From RGIG9041 sp045657265 (GTDB lineage: Bacteria; Bacillota; Clostridia; Oscillospirales; QAKW01), in NCBI GenBank assembly GCA_045657265.1, contig JAZOSU010000004.1:13990-77989 (forward strand): 64,000 nt of DNA, given 5' to 3'. Position numbers and translations under genes: made by a program. Shown here piece after piece: positions 1 through 6,708 of this stretch (its first letter is position 1; every line of letters begins with the position of its first letter). Under the pieces are notes generated by a model. The model ran no database searches. It saw only the letters and a program-made list of their open reading frames with translations, and was not told where the DNA came from.

Positions 1-118
1 TATGTTTACTTCTTTTTTTGTCATTAAAACACCGCCTTTATATAATATAACATAAGGGAAGAAATTAAACAAGATACAATCGGCTTCGGTCGTTCGAATC
101 CACATTGACGGAGATTTT

Positions 119-297
119 AGTGATGTATTTTGCTTCGAAAAAGTGATGTTACGCCTATCGGTGTAATGATGCTGCTCACATTGTTCGCAGTGATGTGATG
201 TTTGCCAACTGTGCCGCAAGACACAACATCGCTGTCCAAAGGACTACATCACTAGCGTAAGCGACATCACTTGCCCAAAAGGGCAAACATCGTTAAA
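119..297. repeat. multi-hairpin repeat array, TGATG type
   Basis: About 180 bases without a credible gene. Five or so copies of TGATGT (near 121, 143, 166, 192, 197) are followed by four inverted copies, ACATC (near 227, 246, 264, 288). Between them lie short hairpins with small loops, such as GTCC-AAA-GGAC near 234-243 and TGCCC-AAAA-GGGCA near 271-284. Forward copies first and inverted copies second means the whole can fold into one branched structure. It resembles the array at 1449-1623 in architecture but uses a different core word. Upstream, 1-118 holds no recognisable gene, only a short T-arm-like stretch near 90-103. Function unknown; a structured RNA or a mobile palindromic repeat are both possible. 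Confidence 0.7.
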
Positions 298-331
298 AAA
301 AAGACCTTGTCTTTCGACAAGGTCTTTTTTC
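295..331. terminator. bidirectional rho-independent terminator
   Basis: AAGACCTTGTC (301-311), loop TTTC and GACAAGGTCTT (316-326) form a perfect 11-bp stem. There is a T run on the plus side and an A run before it, so it can stop transcription from either side. It closes the hairpin array. Confidence 0.75.
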
Positions 332-457
332 TGGCTGTTGCGAACTATTTAGATGCCAAATTTTTTGAGAAAGAGTTGAATTTTTGCTATTTCCATCTTT
401 CTTGCAAATTTTGCAAATTTATTAATTATCCTTAGAGAATGGAATTTGTCTTATTTT

Positions 458-724
458 TTATATATGATACCATATCCAAGATATTATATCTCCTGTTGTC
501 ATAGTTCCTCCTATTGTACAGAAGAAAACAATTATACTGATAATTGCAACAATTATAGGAATTAATCTATTTTTCTCCTCTCTAAAACACAATATAATAC
601 TAATTATTGCCGAAAGTAGAGAAATAATAGTAACAATCGGCATAATATTAGCATTCCAAATTCCTGCACCTAAACCAATAACAACGAATAAAATCAAAAT
701 TATGGGTATGGAAACTATAAACAT
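458..724 (-). CDS. small membrane protein, function unknown
   Basis: An 88-residue, very hydrophobic protein with about three predicted membrane segments (roughly residues 3-22, 28-46 and 54-72). A charged patch, REEKNR, lies between the second and third. The start is supported by a strong GGAGG about 8 bases upstream. No family is recognised. It is divergent from the XRE regulator at 823 and shares with it a short intergenic region containing an 18-bp palindrome, so joint control is likely. It lies inside the cassette bounded by the two hairpin arrays. Confidence 0.6.
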   Translation of the reverse strand: MFIVSIPIILILFVVIGLGAGIWNANIMPIVTIISLLSAIISIILCFREEKNRLIPIIVAIISIIVFFCTIGGTMTTGDIISWIWYHI

Positions 725-749
725 ATCTAAACCTCCTTTTGTATCTTTA

Positions 750-767
750 TATAAGTATATACTTATA
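750..767. promoter_or_regulatory. 18-bp palindrome, candidate XRE operator
   Basis: TATAAGTATATACTTATA is a perfect palindrome midway between the divergent genes at 458-724 and 823-1026. Such sites between a small HTH gene and its divergent partner are typical autoregulatory operators. The binding assignment is inference. Confidence 0.5.
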
Positions 768-822
768 AATGAATTGTCAAGAGGATATATATTTAATAGA
801 ATATAATCGTAGAGGTGATTTG

Positions 823-1026
823 ATGATTAGGATCTGTTTAGACAAAACTTTAAAGAAATTAAATGTCAGCCGTTACGAACTTGCAAAGCGCACGGGAATA
901 CAATATCAAATCATAGACAATTATCATAAAAACAAAGTGAAACGCTATGACAGTTTTGTACTTGAAAGAATTTGCGTTGCTCTTGACTGTAACGTAAGCG
1001 ATATAATTGAATTTGTAAAAGAATAG
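823..1026 (+). CDS. XRE/Cro-type HTH transcriptional regulator
   Basis: A 67-residue protein that is almost entirely one helix-turn-helix domain of the Cro/C1 type. The recognition region is around ELAKRTGIQYQIIDNYHKNK, followed by a helix ending in ALDCNVSDIIEFVKE. An in-frame upstream ATG exists at 769, but the start at 823 has AGAGGTG 8 bases before it and gives the usual domain beginning, so it is preferred. It probably binds the palindrome at 750-767 and regulates itself and the divergent small membrane protein (inference). Confidence 0.8.
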   Translation: MIRICLDKTLKKLNVSRYELAKRTGIQYQIIDNYHKNKVKRYDSFVLERICVALDCNVSDIIEFVKE

Positions 1027-1058
1027 CACCTGACTCTGTTTGGAATCAGGTGCTGTTT
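1025..1058. terminator. terminator between convergent genes
   Basis: AGCACCTGACTC (1025-1036) pairs with GAATCAGGTGCT (1043-1054) with one G-T type pair, followed by GTTTTATT. It starts within the XRE stop region and ends just before the stop of the convergent gene at 1058, so it probably serves both. Confidence 0.65.
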
Positions 1059-1408
1059 TATTCTTTTGACTTAACCGTATTCACCGATGAAATCAGCATT
1101 ACACGAATGCTTGTACAAGCGGAATCAAGATTTTTGTAGGTTGCTTCGTCAATATAATTTGTTTTATATAAAAGTTCAAGCCAATAGCCTGTTTCGTTGG
1201 CTTCTTTAAGTGCGATTTGAAGTTTTGATACAAAGTCTGCTTTGCCATGGGCATACTGCGCTTCACGGATATTTGCACCGATAGACGTACCACTTCTGCC
1301 GATTTGATTGGAGATGATGTTTTCTTTTTTTAGTTTAAGTTCTTTGACGAGGTTAATTATAGATACGGCGAAATCTAATGACATATCACGCAATTTACTT
1401 TCGGACAT
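1058..1408 (-). CDS. four-helix-bundle protein (S23/IVP-like)
   Basis: A 116-residue all-helical protein of the family first found in 23S rRNA intervening sequences and related to the Avd protein of diversity-generating retroelements. Seen here: the opening SLDFAVSIINLVK, the conserved GRSGTSIGANIREAQ (central helix boundary), and ALKEANETGYWLELL. The start at 1408 is chosen because AGGAGTG lies about 6 bases upstream; an ATG nine bases further out has none. No reverse transcriptase or variable repeat is nearby, so a retroelement role is not supported. Molecular function unknown. Confidence 0.75.
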   Translation of the reverse strand: MSESKLRDMSLDFAVSIINLVKELKLKKENIISNQIGRSGTSIGANIREAQYAHGKADFVSKLQIALKEANETGYWLELLYKTNYIDEATYKNLDSACTSIRVMLISSVNTVKSKE

Positions 1409-1448
1409 TGTTATCACTCCTTAGTATTTGTATTATACTATAGTTTTT

Positions 1449-1623
1449 AGTGAAGCGCAAGGCTTTGCCTTGCATGAAGTTATGGCTTACGCCACAGTGA
1501 AGTTTTGTGCTGCGCACAAAGTGAAGTTAAGTGTTTCGCCTCCTTATCGTGCCGTAGGCACACTTCACATCCGTAGGATACTTCACACCGAAGGTGCTTA
1601 TCGTTTCGCTTGCGAAACACTTA
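1449..1623. repeat. multi-hairpin repeat array, TGAAG type
   Basis: Four TGAAG words (near 1451, 1475, 1498, 1522) are followed by inverted CTTCA words (near 1563, 1581), all separated by short hairpins such as CAAGG-CTTT-GCCTTG. A 12-base arm TAAGTGTTTCGC at 1528-1539 is perfectly complementary to 1612-1623, enclosing the second half. A local hairpin GTTTCGC/GCGAAAC at 1603-1618 competes with that long pairing. It has the same design as the array at 119-297. It ends a few bases before the terminator of the tRNA-Tyr/Thr unit. An open reading frame can be read across it but looks like no protein. Confidence 0.7.
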
Positions 1624-1633
1624 GTTCCACCAA

Positions 1634-1661
1634 AACAAAAAACCGACCTATTGGTCGGTTT
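1634..1661 (-). terminator. terminator of tRNA-Thr/Tyr unit
   Basis: AAACCGACC-TATT-GGTCGGTTT at 1640-1661. On the minus strand it is followed by a T-rich run (A-rich at 1634-1642 on plus). It lies directly downstream of the tRNA-Tyr 3' end. Confidence 0.75.
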
Positions 1662-1667
1662 CTGTTT

Positions 1668-1752
1668 TGGTGGGAGCGGGTGGATTCGAACCACCGTAGT
1701 CGTAGACAACAGATTTACAGTCTGCCCCCTTTGGCCGCTCGGGAACACTCCC
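1668..1752 (-). tRNA. tRNA-Tyr (GTA)
   Basis: Class II tRNA of 85 nt with encoded CCA. The acceptor GGGAGTG pairs with CGCTCCC, the anticodon loop reads CTGTAAA (GTA), and there is a long variable arm and a GGTTCGAATCC T-arm. It is transcribed leftwards after tRNA-Thr. Confidence 0.95.
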
Positions 1753-1758
1753 ACATTA

Positions 1759-1833
1759 TGGAGCTGGTGATCGGAGTCGAACCAACAACCTGCTGATTAC
1801 AAATCAGCTGCTCTGCCATTGAGCCACACCAGC
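1759..1833 (-). tRNA. tRNA-Thr (TGT)
   Basis: 75 nt with encoded CCA. The acceptor GCTGGTG pairs with CACCAGC, the anticodon loop is ATTTGTAAT with TGT, and the T-arm is GGTTCGACTCC. First gene of the leftward tRNA pair; only six bases separate it from tRNA-Tyr. Confidence 0.95.
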
Positions 1834-1848
1834 GCGATAACGATGTTT

Positions 1849-1877
1849 ATTATACAGATTTTCATTTCATTTGTCAA
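1849..1877 (-). promoter_or_regulatory. sigma-A promoter for tRNA-Thr/Tyr
   Basis: Minus-strand TTGACA (1872-1877), exact 17-base spacer, TATAAT (1849-1854). Consensus at both boxes, 16 bases before tRNA-Thr. Confidence 0.85.
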
Positions 1878-1945
1878 CACTTTTTTGAAACTTTTTTTGA
1901 TTATTTTTAAAACATAATTTTTTTGAAAATTATCTATAAAAAGTG

Positions 1946-1974
1946 TTGACAAAAAAAACACTGTTTGATATTAT
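1946..1974 (+). promoter_or_regulatory. sigma-A promoter for first tRNA-Gly
   Basis: TTGACA (1946-1951), 17 bases, TATTAT (1969-1974). The tRNA begins 20 bases further on. Confidence 0.85.
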
Positions 1975-1994
1975 ATTTAAGCATCATTTCGTAT

Positions 1995-2070
1995 GCGGGT
2001 GTAGCTCATCTGGTAGAGCGCAACCTTGCCAAGGTTGAGGTAGCGAGTTCGAGCCTCGTCACCCGCTCCA
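1995..2070 (+). tRNA. tRNA-Gly (GCC), copy 1
   Basis: 76 nt with encoded CCA. Acceptor GCGGGTG/CACCCGC, anticodon loop CTTGCCAAG (GCC), T-arm GAGTTCGAGCCTC. Identical in sequence to the copy at 2216-2291. Confidence 0.96.
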
Positions 2071-2116
2071 AGCGAGGCTAATAAGCTTTGCTGTAATTAG
2101 CTAATAAGCGTAATTT

Positions 2117-2158
2117 AAAGGACATCTTTATTTTAAAGGTGTCTTTTAAATTTTTTTT
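2117..2158 (+). terminator. terminator after tRNA-Gly copy 1
   Basis: AAAGGACATCTTTA (2117-2130) pairs with TAAAGGTGTCTTTT (2134-2147), followed by AAATTTTTTTT. Confidence 0.7.
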
Positions 2159-2168
2159 AAAAAATGTG

Positions 2169-2197
2169 TTGACAAACTCATTTTTGTCTGTTATTAT
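2169..2197 (+). promoter_or_regulatory. sigma-A promoter for second tRNA-Gly
   Basis: TTGACA (2169-2174), 17 bases, TATTAT (2192-2197). Upstream words match those of the first tRNA-Gly promoter, consistent with a promoter-plus-tRNA tandem duplication. Confidence 0.85.
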
Positions 2198-2215
2198 ATT
2201 TAGGCATCAAGCGAT

Positions 2216-2291
2216 GCGGGTGTAGCTCATCTGGTAGAGCGCAACCTTGCCAAGGTTGAGGTAGCGAGTTCGAGCCTCGTCACCCGCTCCA
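2216..2291 (+). tRNA. tRNA-Gly (GCC), copy 2
   Basis: Identical to the tRNA-Gly at 1995-2070 over all 76 nt including CCA, with its own promoter and terminator. Confidence 0.96.
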
Positions 2292-2292
2292 T

Positions 2293-2325
2293 AAAAACAA
2301 GAACTTAGGTTCTTGTTTTTTTATT
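2293..2325 (+). terminator. terminator after tRNA-Gly copy 2
   Basis: AAACAAGAAC-TTAG-GTTCTTGTTT followed by a T run. Confidence 0.8.
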
Positions 2326-2334
2326 TTTATACAT

Positions 2335-2366
2335 AAAAAACCGATTCATAAATTGAATCGGTTTTT
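2335..2366 (-). terminator. terminator of the glmM-glmS operon
   Basis: CCGATTCA (2341-2348), loop TAAAT, TGAATCGG (2354-2361). The A6 at 2335-2340 becomes a T run for the leftward operon, and the plus side also ends in TTTTT. Confidence 0.8.
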
Positions 2367-2368
2367 CT

Positions 2369-4204
2369 TTATTCAACAGTAACTGATTTGGCAAGGTTTC
2401 TCGGATGGTCAACGTCACATCCCAACATTACTGCAGTTTCATATGCCATAAGCTGAGCAAAAACAACTGAAACAAGCGAAGATAATATTGGCATCACATT
2501 AGCATCAGGCAATAAAAATGATTTAAAAGAATTTTCTTTAAATGATGGAAAATCTTCTTTACAAACTAAAATCACTTTGCCTCCTCGTGAAATCACTTCC
2601 CTTATATTTCCTATCATTTTATCATAATATTTACTATCAGAAGCAAGTGCCACTACTGGTGTTCCTTCTTCAACTAACGATAATGTTCCGTGTTTAAGCT
2701 CACCTGCCGCGTATGCTTCACTATGAATATAAGAGATTTCTTTCAGTTTCAATGAACATTCTACGCCTGCATAATTATCAACGCCTCTGCCTATAAAATA
2801 TAAATCTTTATATTTGCATAAGTATTGGGAAATATCTTTTATTTCTTCTCTACGCGATATCACCTTTTGCATAGCATCAAGAATATCATTAGTCAAAGCT
2901 TTACAAATTTCTTTTCCTTCATTTTCATTAATAGTTTTTCTCGCATTTGCAATAGCTACAGCCAAAACCACAAACGCTGCAAGTTGAGTTGTATAACCTT
3001 TAGTGGTAGCAACTGCGATTTCAGGTCCCGCATTTGTATATAGAACATAATCAGATTCTCTTGCAATAGCTGAGCCTACTGAATTAATTATACCCAAAGA
3101 TTCAAATCCGTTTGCTTTAGCAAGTCTCAAAGCTGCAAGAGTATCCGCCGTTTCTCCTGATTGAGAAACAGCAACGGTGAGGCAGTTTCCTACAGTAACA
3201 GGTGGACAATACCTGTATTCTGATGCCGTTGTAACAAAAACGGGTATTTTGGCAAGTTTTTCAATAATATGTTTACCGACAAGTCCAGCATGAGTTGCAG
3301 AGCCGCAAGCTATAACTGAGATACTGTCATATTTTCTAAGTTTATCATATATTAGACCTATTTTTGTTAAATCAGCTATTCCTTGGCTGTTTATCAAATC
3401 TTTAACAGTACGCAAAATTGCCTTTGGTTGTTCATATATTTCCTTTAACATAAAATGCTCAAAGCCTTCTTTTTGAGCAGTTCCTACATCCCAATTAATT
3501 TGTTCTGTTTTATACGATATTAATTTATCAAACTCATTATATACCTTGATATCATTACCGTTTATACAAATAATCTCATCATCTTTAGGTCTTAAAATCT
3601 CTTTTGAATAGGGCAGTATCGCAGGTATATCCGATGCAATATACGTTCCGTCTGTATTTTTACATATTATCAGCGGATTATCTCTTCTACATCCCCAGAT
3701 CTCCCCATCAATATCACTGAACATAACAGCGAAAGCAAACGAACCTTTTAGTCTGTTAACTGCATTTCTTATTGATTCCAAAGCATTTTTGTTTCTTTTA
3801 TATTCATAGTCTATCAAATGTACTATACACTCGGTATCGGTTTCGCTTTTAAAAACATAACCCTCTTTTTTTAGTTCATCACGCAGTTGAATATAGTTTT
3901 CGATTATTCCGTTATGAACAAGAGTACACATATCCGAAGAATGAGGATGTGCATTTTTCTCACATGGTTCACCATGAGTTGCCCACCTTGTATGAGCAAT
4001 ACCACAAGTTCCGTTAAGTTCTAAAGCTTTACACACTTCATCAAGCTTTGCAACTCTTCCGCTTGATTTAACCACTGAAAAAGAATTATTATTCTTAATT
4101 GCAAGTCCTGCCGAATCATAACCTCTGTATTCAAGAGAATAAAGCCCATCTAATAATATGTCTTTAACTTGTTTTTTACCTGAAAAACCAATTATTCCAC
4201 ACAT
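2369..4204 (-). CDS. glmS: glutamine-fructose-6-phosphate aminotransferase (isomerizing)
   Basis: Makes glucosamine-6-phosphate from fructose-6-phosphate and glutamine, the entry step to UDP-GlcNAc and peptidoglycan. 611 residues, normal length. The N-terminal glutaminase domain starts with the nucleophile Cys (MCGIIGF), with HTRWATHG near 75 and NGIIENY near 99. Two SIS sugar-isomerase domains follow (about 285-425 and 455-600), with CGSATHAG, SQSGETADT and the C-terminal DHPRNLAKSVTVE. The start codon abuts the stop of the beta-helix gene, so there is no room for a glmS ribozyme directly upstream. Third gene of the operon begun by the XRE-GlmM fusion. Confidence 0.97.
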   Translation of the reverse strand: MCGIIGFSGKKQVKDILLDGLYSLEYRGYDSAGLAIKNNNSFSVVKSSGRVAKLDEVCKALELNGTCGIAHTRWATHGEPCEKNAHPHSSDMCTLVHNGIIENYIQLRDELKKEGYVFKSETDTECIVHLIDYEYKRNKNALESIRNAVNRLKGSFAFAVMFSDIDGEIWGCRRDNPLIICKNTDGTYIASDIPAILPYSKEILRPKDDEIICINGNDIKVYNEFDKLISYKTEQINWDVGTAQKEGFEHFMLKEIYEQPKAILRTVKDLINSQGIADLTKIGLIYDKLRKYDSISVIACGSATHAGLVGKHIIEKLAKIPVFVTTASEYRYCPPVTVGNCLTVAVSQSGETADTLAALRLAKANGFESLGIINSVGSAIARESDYVLYTNAGPEIAVATTKGYTTQLAAFVVLAVAIANARKTINENEGKEICKALTNDILDAMQKVISRREEIKDISQYLCKYKDLYFIGRGVDNYAGVECSLKLKEISYIHSEAYAAGELKHGTLSLVEEGTPVVALASDSKYYDKMIGNIREVISRGGKVILVCKEDFPSFKENSFKSFLLPDANVMPILSSLVSVVFAQLMAYETAVMLGCDVDHPRNLAKSVTVE

Positions 4205-4879
4205 TCATAATACTTCCTTTTTTATAACAATATCCTTTTGTGATTTAACAATACAATCTGAAGGTATAACTCCTCTGACTGATGTAAGCGGATAAACTGA
4301 AGTGTTTTTACCGATAACCGTTCCGGGATTCAAAACACATCCACATCCCACATCAACACCATCAGAAAGCAACGCTCCGACTTTTCTCATTCCTGTTTTT
4401 ATATCCACTTGGGCATGAATAACCACTTCTCGATCATCAGCTTTAAGATTTGAACAAATTGATCCTGCACCCAAATGCACTTTATTCCCAAGTACCGAAT
4501 CACCGACATAGTTATAGTGCGGTACTTGTACACCGTCAAGTAAAATGCAATTTTTAAGTTCTGTAGAATTTCCTATAACACAATTTTTTCCTGTAATAAC
4601 ATTTCCTCTGATATATGCTCCCGGTCTTATTTCGCATCCTTCTCCTATAACTGTAGGGGGTATTATGGTCGCAGTTTTATCTATTTTTACATTTTTACCG
4701 ACCAAAACTCCATCAGAGTAATATTCAAAGCCGTCAATTCCATCGTTTATTAATTTTTGCGCAAGCGGTTTTATGAGAGGGAGTATATCCCATGGATATT
4801 TGCTACACTTAAAAGTATCGTAAAGGTATTCAACTTTACAATCGTACAAAAATTTTGTCATTATATCGAAGCTATTCAC
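4205..4879 (-). CDS. GlmU-like left-handed beta-helix acyltransferase
   Basis: A 224-residue protein: about 45 residues of unassigned N-terminus, then hexapeptide (left-handed beta-helix) repeats. The core resembles the acetyltransferase half of GlmU: PHYNYVGDS carries the His-x-x-Tyr of the active site, and LGAGSICSNLKADD aligns with the GAGTITCNYDG segment. One GlmU position usually Asn is His here, and the following Lys region differs. The uridylyltransferase half is absent. Sitting between glmM and glmS, it probably acetylates glucosamine-1-phosphate, with UTP transfer done elsewhere (inference). A general sugar acetyltransferase or a nonenzymatic scaffold cannot be excluded. It overlaps the glmM stop by eight bases. 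Confidence 0.75.
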   Translation of the reverse strand: MNSFDIMTKFLYDCKVEYLYDTFKCSKYPWDILPLIKPLAQKLINDGIDGFEYYSDGVLVGKNVKIDKTATIIPPTVIGEGCEIRPGAYIRGNVITGKNCVIGNSTELKNCILLDGVQVPHYNYVGDSVLGNKVHLGAGSICSNLKADDREVVIHAQVDIKTGMRKVGALLSDGVDVGCGCVLNPGTVIGKNTSVYPLTSVRGVIPSDCIVKSQKDIVIKKEVL

Positions 4880-6515
4880 AGCAAAATCCTTTCTTTTTTA
4901 TCAATTCTGCAAGGTCATTTGAATAAATTTCACATTGCTGAGCATTTTCACATTCAACCATTATTCTTATAACAGGTTCGGTTCCGCTTTCACGAAGTAG
5001 TATTTTTCCTTTTTCTCCTATTTCATTTTGAATTTGTTCACATTTTTTTATTATATCCATATCAGAAGTTACTTCCGACTTATTCTGCACTCTCAAACTT
5101 TTTTGAAACTGAGGAAAAAGAACAAGTGATTTTGAAAGAGAAGATAAAGATGATTTTTCATCACACATTTGTTCTGCTATCATAATCGCAGTCAGTATGC
5201 CGTCGCCGGTTGTGGCATATTTTTGTATAATAATGTGACCTGATTGTTCTCCGCCCAGACGGTAACCATTTTTTTGCATACATTCATATATAAATCTGTC
5301 TCCAACAGAAGTTCTTTCGCAGTTAATCGATTCTTTTTCGAGTGCTTTTACAAGTCCTGAATTTGACATTACAGTTGCCACAACAGTATCTTTATCAAGC
5401 ATACCTCTGCTTTTCAGCCTTGTCGCAAGAATATATAAAATAGAATCGCCATCTACAACGTTTCCGTTTTCATCCACAGCTATGCACCTATCGGCGTCTC
5501 CGTCAAAAGCAAAGCCAACATCAAGATGTTTTTCTCTTACGAAAGCTGATAAATTTTCTATATGTGTAGAACCACATTTTAAATTTATATTTATTCCGTT
5601 TGGAGAATTTCCTATAACATATGTCTGTGCACCAAGAGCATCAAAAACTGATTTAGCTATCATCCAACTTGATCCGTTAGCACAGTCAAGACCTATTTTA
5701 AGCCCTTTATATGAATGCGACGCAAGTGAAATAAGATAGCCCACATACCTGTTTCTGCCTGCAACATAATCAACAATACAGCCAAGATCTTCCCCTGTTG
5801 CAAGAGGAAGATCATCTCCTTCTATACCGAAAGATAAAAGATCTCCGTCTATATACATTTCTATCAAAGCAGCAGTTTTATCGTCAAGTTTTTCGCCATA
5901 TTTATTAACTATTTTGATTCCGTTATCGTAAAAAGGATTATGAGATGCAGTTATCATAACACCACAGTCAAATCCATCCTGTCTTGTAACGTAAGTTACG
6001 CTGGGTGTTGTTGTTACATGGAGCATATATGCGTCGGCGCCTGAAGCAGTTATGCCTGCAACCAAAGAATATTCAAGCATATAGCTTGAGCGTCTTGTAT
6101 CTTTTCCTATAACAATTTTAGGTTTATGTCCGCACTTTTTATTACCTGAAAGTTTTGATGCGTAAAACCACCCTATAAATCTTCCTACTCTGTACGCTTG
6201 TTCTGACGTCAGAGTAACGTTTGCTTCGCCTCTGAATCCATCTGTGCCGAAATACTTATTTTTTCTACCTGACAGAAGTTCATCAACGCAAATATTTTCA
6301 GGTTCAGATTGAATTACACTGTCTTCTTTTATAAGTTCATCTGTTGATACGCAAAAAATATCACAAAGCTGAATTATTTTATCTATCTGAGGAAGAGATT
6401 GATCCATCTCCCATTTTGAAACCGACTGTCTTGAAACTGACAGTTTTTCTGACAGTTGTTCCTGAGACATTCCCTCTCTTGTTCTAAGATAAATTATCTT
6501 TTCACCGATCGTCAT
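4872..6515 (-). CDS. glmM: phosphoglucosamine mutase with N-terminal XRE DNA-binding domain
   Basis: A 547-residue fusion. Residues 1-62 are a standard XRE helix-turn-helix (TIGEKIIYLRTREG, MSQEQLSEKLSVSRQSVSKWE). A linker of about 25 residues follows, then a full-length GlmM of about 460: GTDGFRG near 90, TASHNPFYDNG with the phosphorylated Ser near 191, the metal loop DGDADRC, GEQSGH, and RESGTEPVIRIMVE at the end. GlmM converts GlcN-6-P to GlcN-1-P. The start at 6515 has GGAG six bases upstream and gives the usual HTH opening; an ATG at 6539 has no good site. First gene of the operon with the beta-helix protein and glmS. The HTH suggests it also binds DNA, perhaps its own promoter (inference). 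Confidence 0.93.
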   Translation of the reverse strand: MTIGEKIIYLRTREGMSQEQLSEKLSVSRQSVSKWEMDQSLPQIDKIIQLCDIFCVSTDELIKEDSVIQSEPENICVDELLSGRKNKYFGTDGFRGEANVTLTSEQAYRVGRFIGWFYASKLSGNKKCGHKPKIVIGKDTRRSSYMLEYSLVAGITASGADAYMLHVTTTPSVTYVTRQDGFDCGVMITASHNPFYDNGIKIVNKYGEKLDDKTAALIEMYIDGDLLSFGIEGDDLPLATGEDLGCIVDYVAGRNRYVGYLISLASHSYKGLKIGLDCANGSSWMIAKSVFDALGAQTYVIGNSPNGININLKCGSTHIENLSAFVREKHLDVGFAFDGDADRCIAVDENGNVVDGDSILYILATRLKSRGMLDKDTVVATVMSNSGLVKALEKESINCERTSVGDRFIYECMQKNGYRLGGEQSGHIIIQKYATTGDGILTAIMIAEQMCDEKSSLSSLSKSLVLFPQFQKSLRVQNKSEVTSDMDIIKKCEQIQNEIGEKGKILLRESGTEPVIRIMVECENAQQCEIYSNDLAELIKKKGFCCE

Positions 6516-6543
6516 TTTGTTCTCCAATCTTCGTTTCATTATA

Positions 6544-6562
6544 TTAAGTATATGTACCTTAA
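6544..6562. promoter_or_regulatory. inverted repeat at glmM transcription start, candidate operator
   Basis: TTAAG, nine bases, CTTAA, located between the predicted -10 box and the glmM start codon, about where transcription should begin. Position and symmetry suit an operator for the XRE domain of the downstream GlmM fusion; this is inference. Confidence 0.4.
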
Positions 6563-6569
6563 TACATTA

Positions 6570-6598
6570 ATAATACATAGCTGTTTTTTCAAATTCAA
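6570..6598 (-). promoter_or_regulatory. promoter of the glmM operon
   Basis: Minus-strand TTGAAT (6593-6598), 17-base spacer, TATTAT (6570-6575). Confidence 0.6.
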
Positions 6599-6708
6599 CC
6601 AACTAAACTTTGAATTTATTCGCAACTATAGGTTGCACATAAAATGTGTTTTAATCATTTACTTTTTACGCAGTAAGTGTTATATTATTATGGCGGCTAG
6701 GTAATTAT

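Noticed and set aside
80..112. tRNA 3' fragment (CGTTCGAATCC)
   Set aside because: Only a T-arm-like word is present; no matching acceptor stem or anticodon arm upstream. At best a remnant.
1058..1408. Diversity-generating retroelement (Avd-like four-helix protein)
   Set aside because: No reverse transcriptase, template repeat or variable repeat is visible anywhere in the window.
119..1623. CRISPR array
   Set aside because: The repeated words are only five to seven bases, half are inverted, and the intervening pieces are self-complementary hairpins rather than unrelated spacers. No cas genes are present.
1428..1796. 122-codon reading frame on the plus strand
   Set aside because: It runs through the hairpin array, a terminator and the complement of tRNA-Tyr, so it is not a gene.
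4205..6700. glmS ribozyme
   Set aside because: No ribozyme core found by eye before glmM, and no space before glmS. A covariance search would be decisive.
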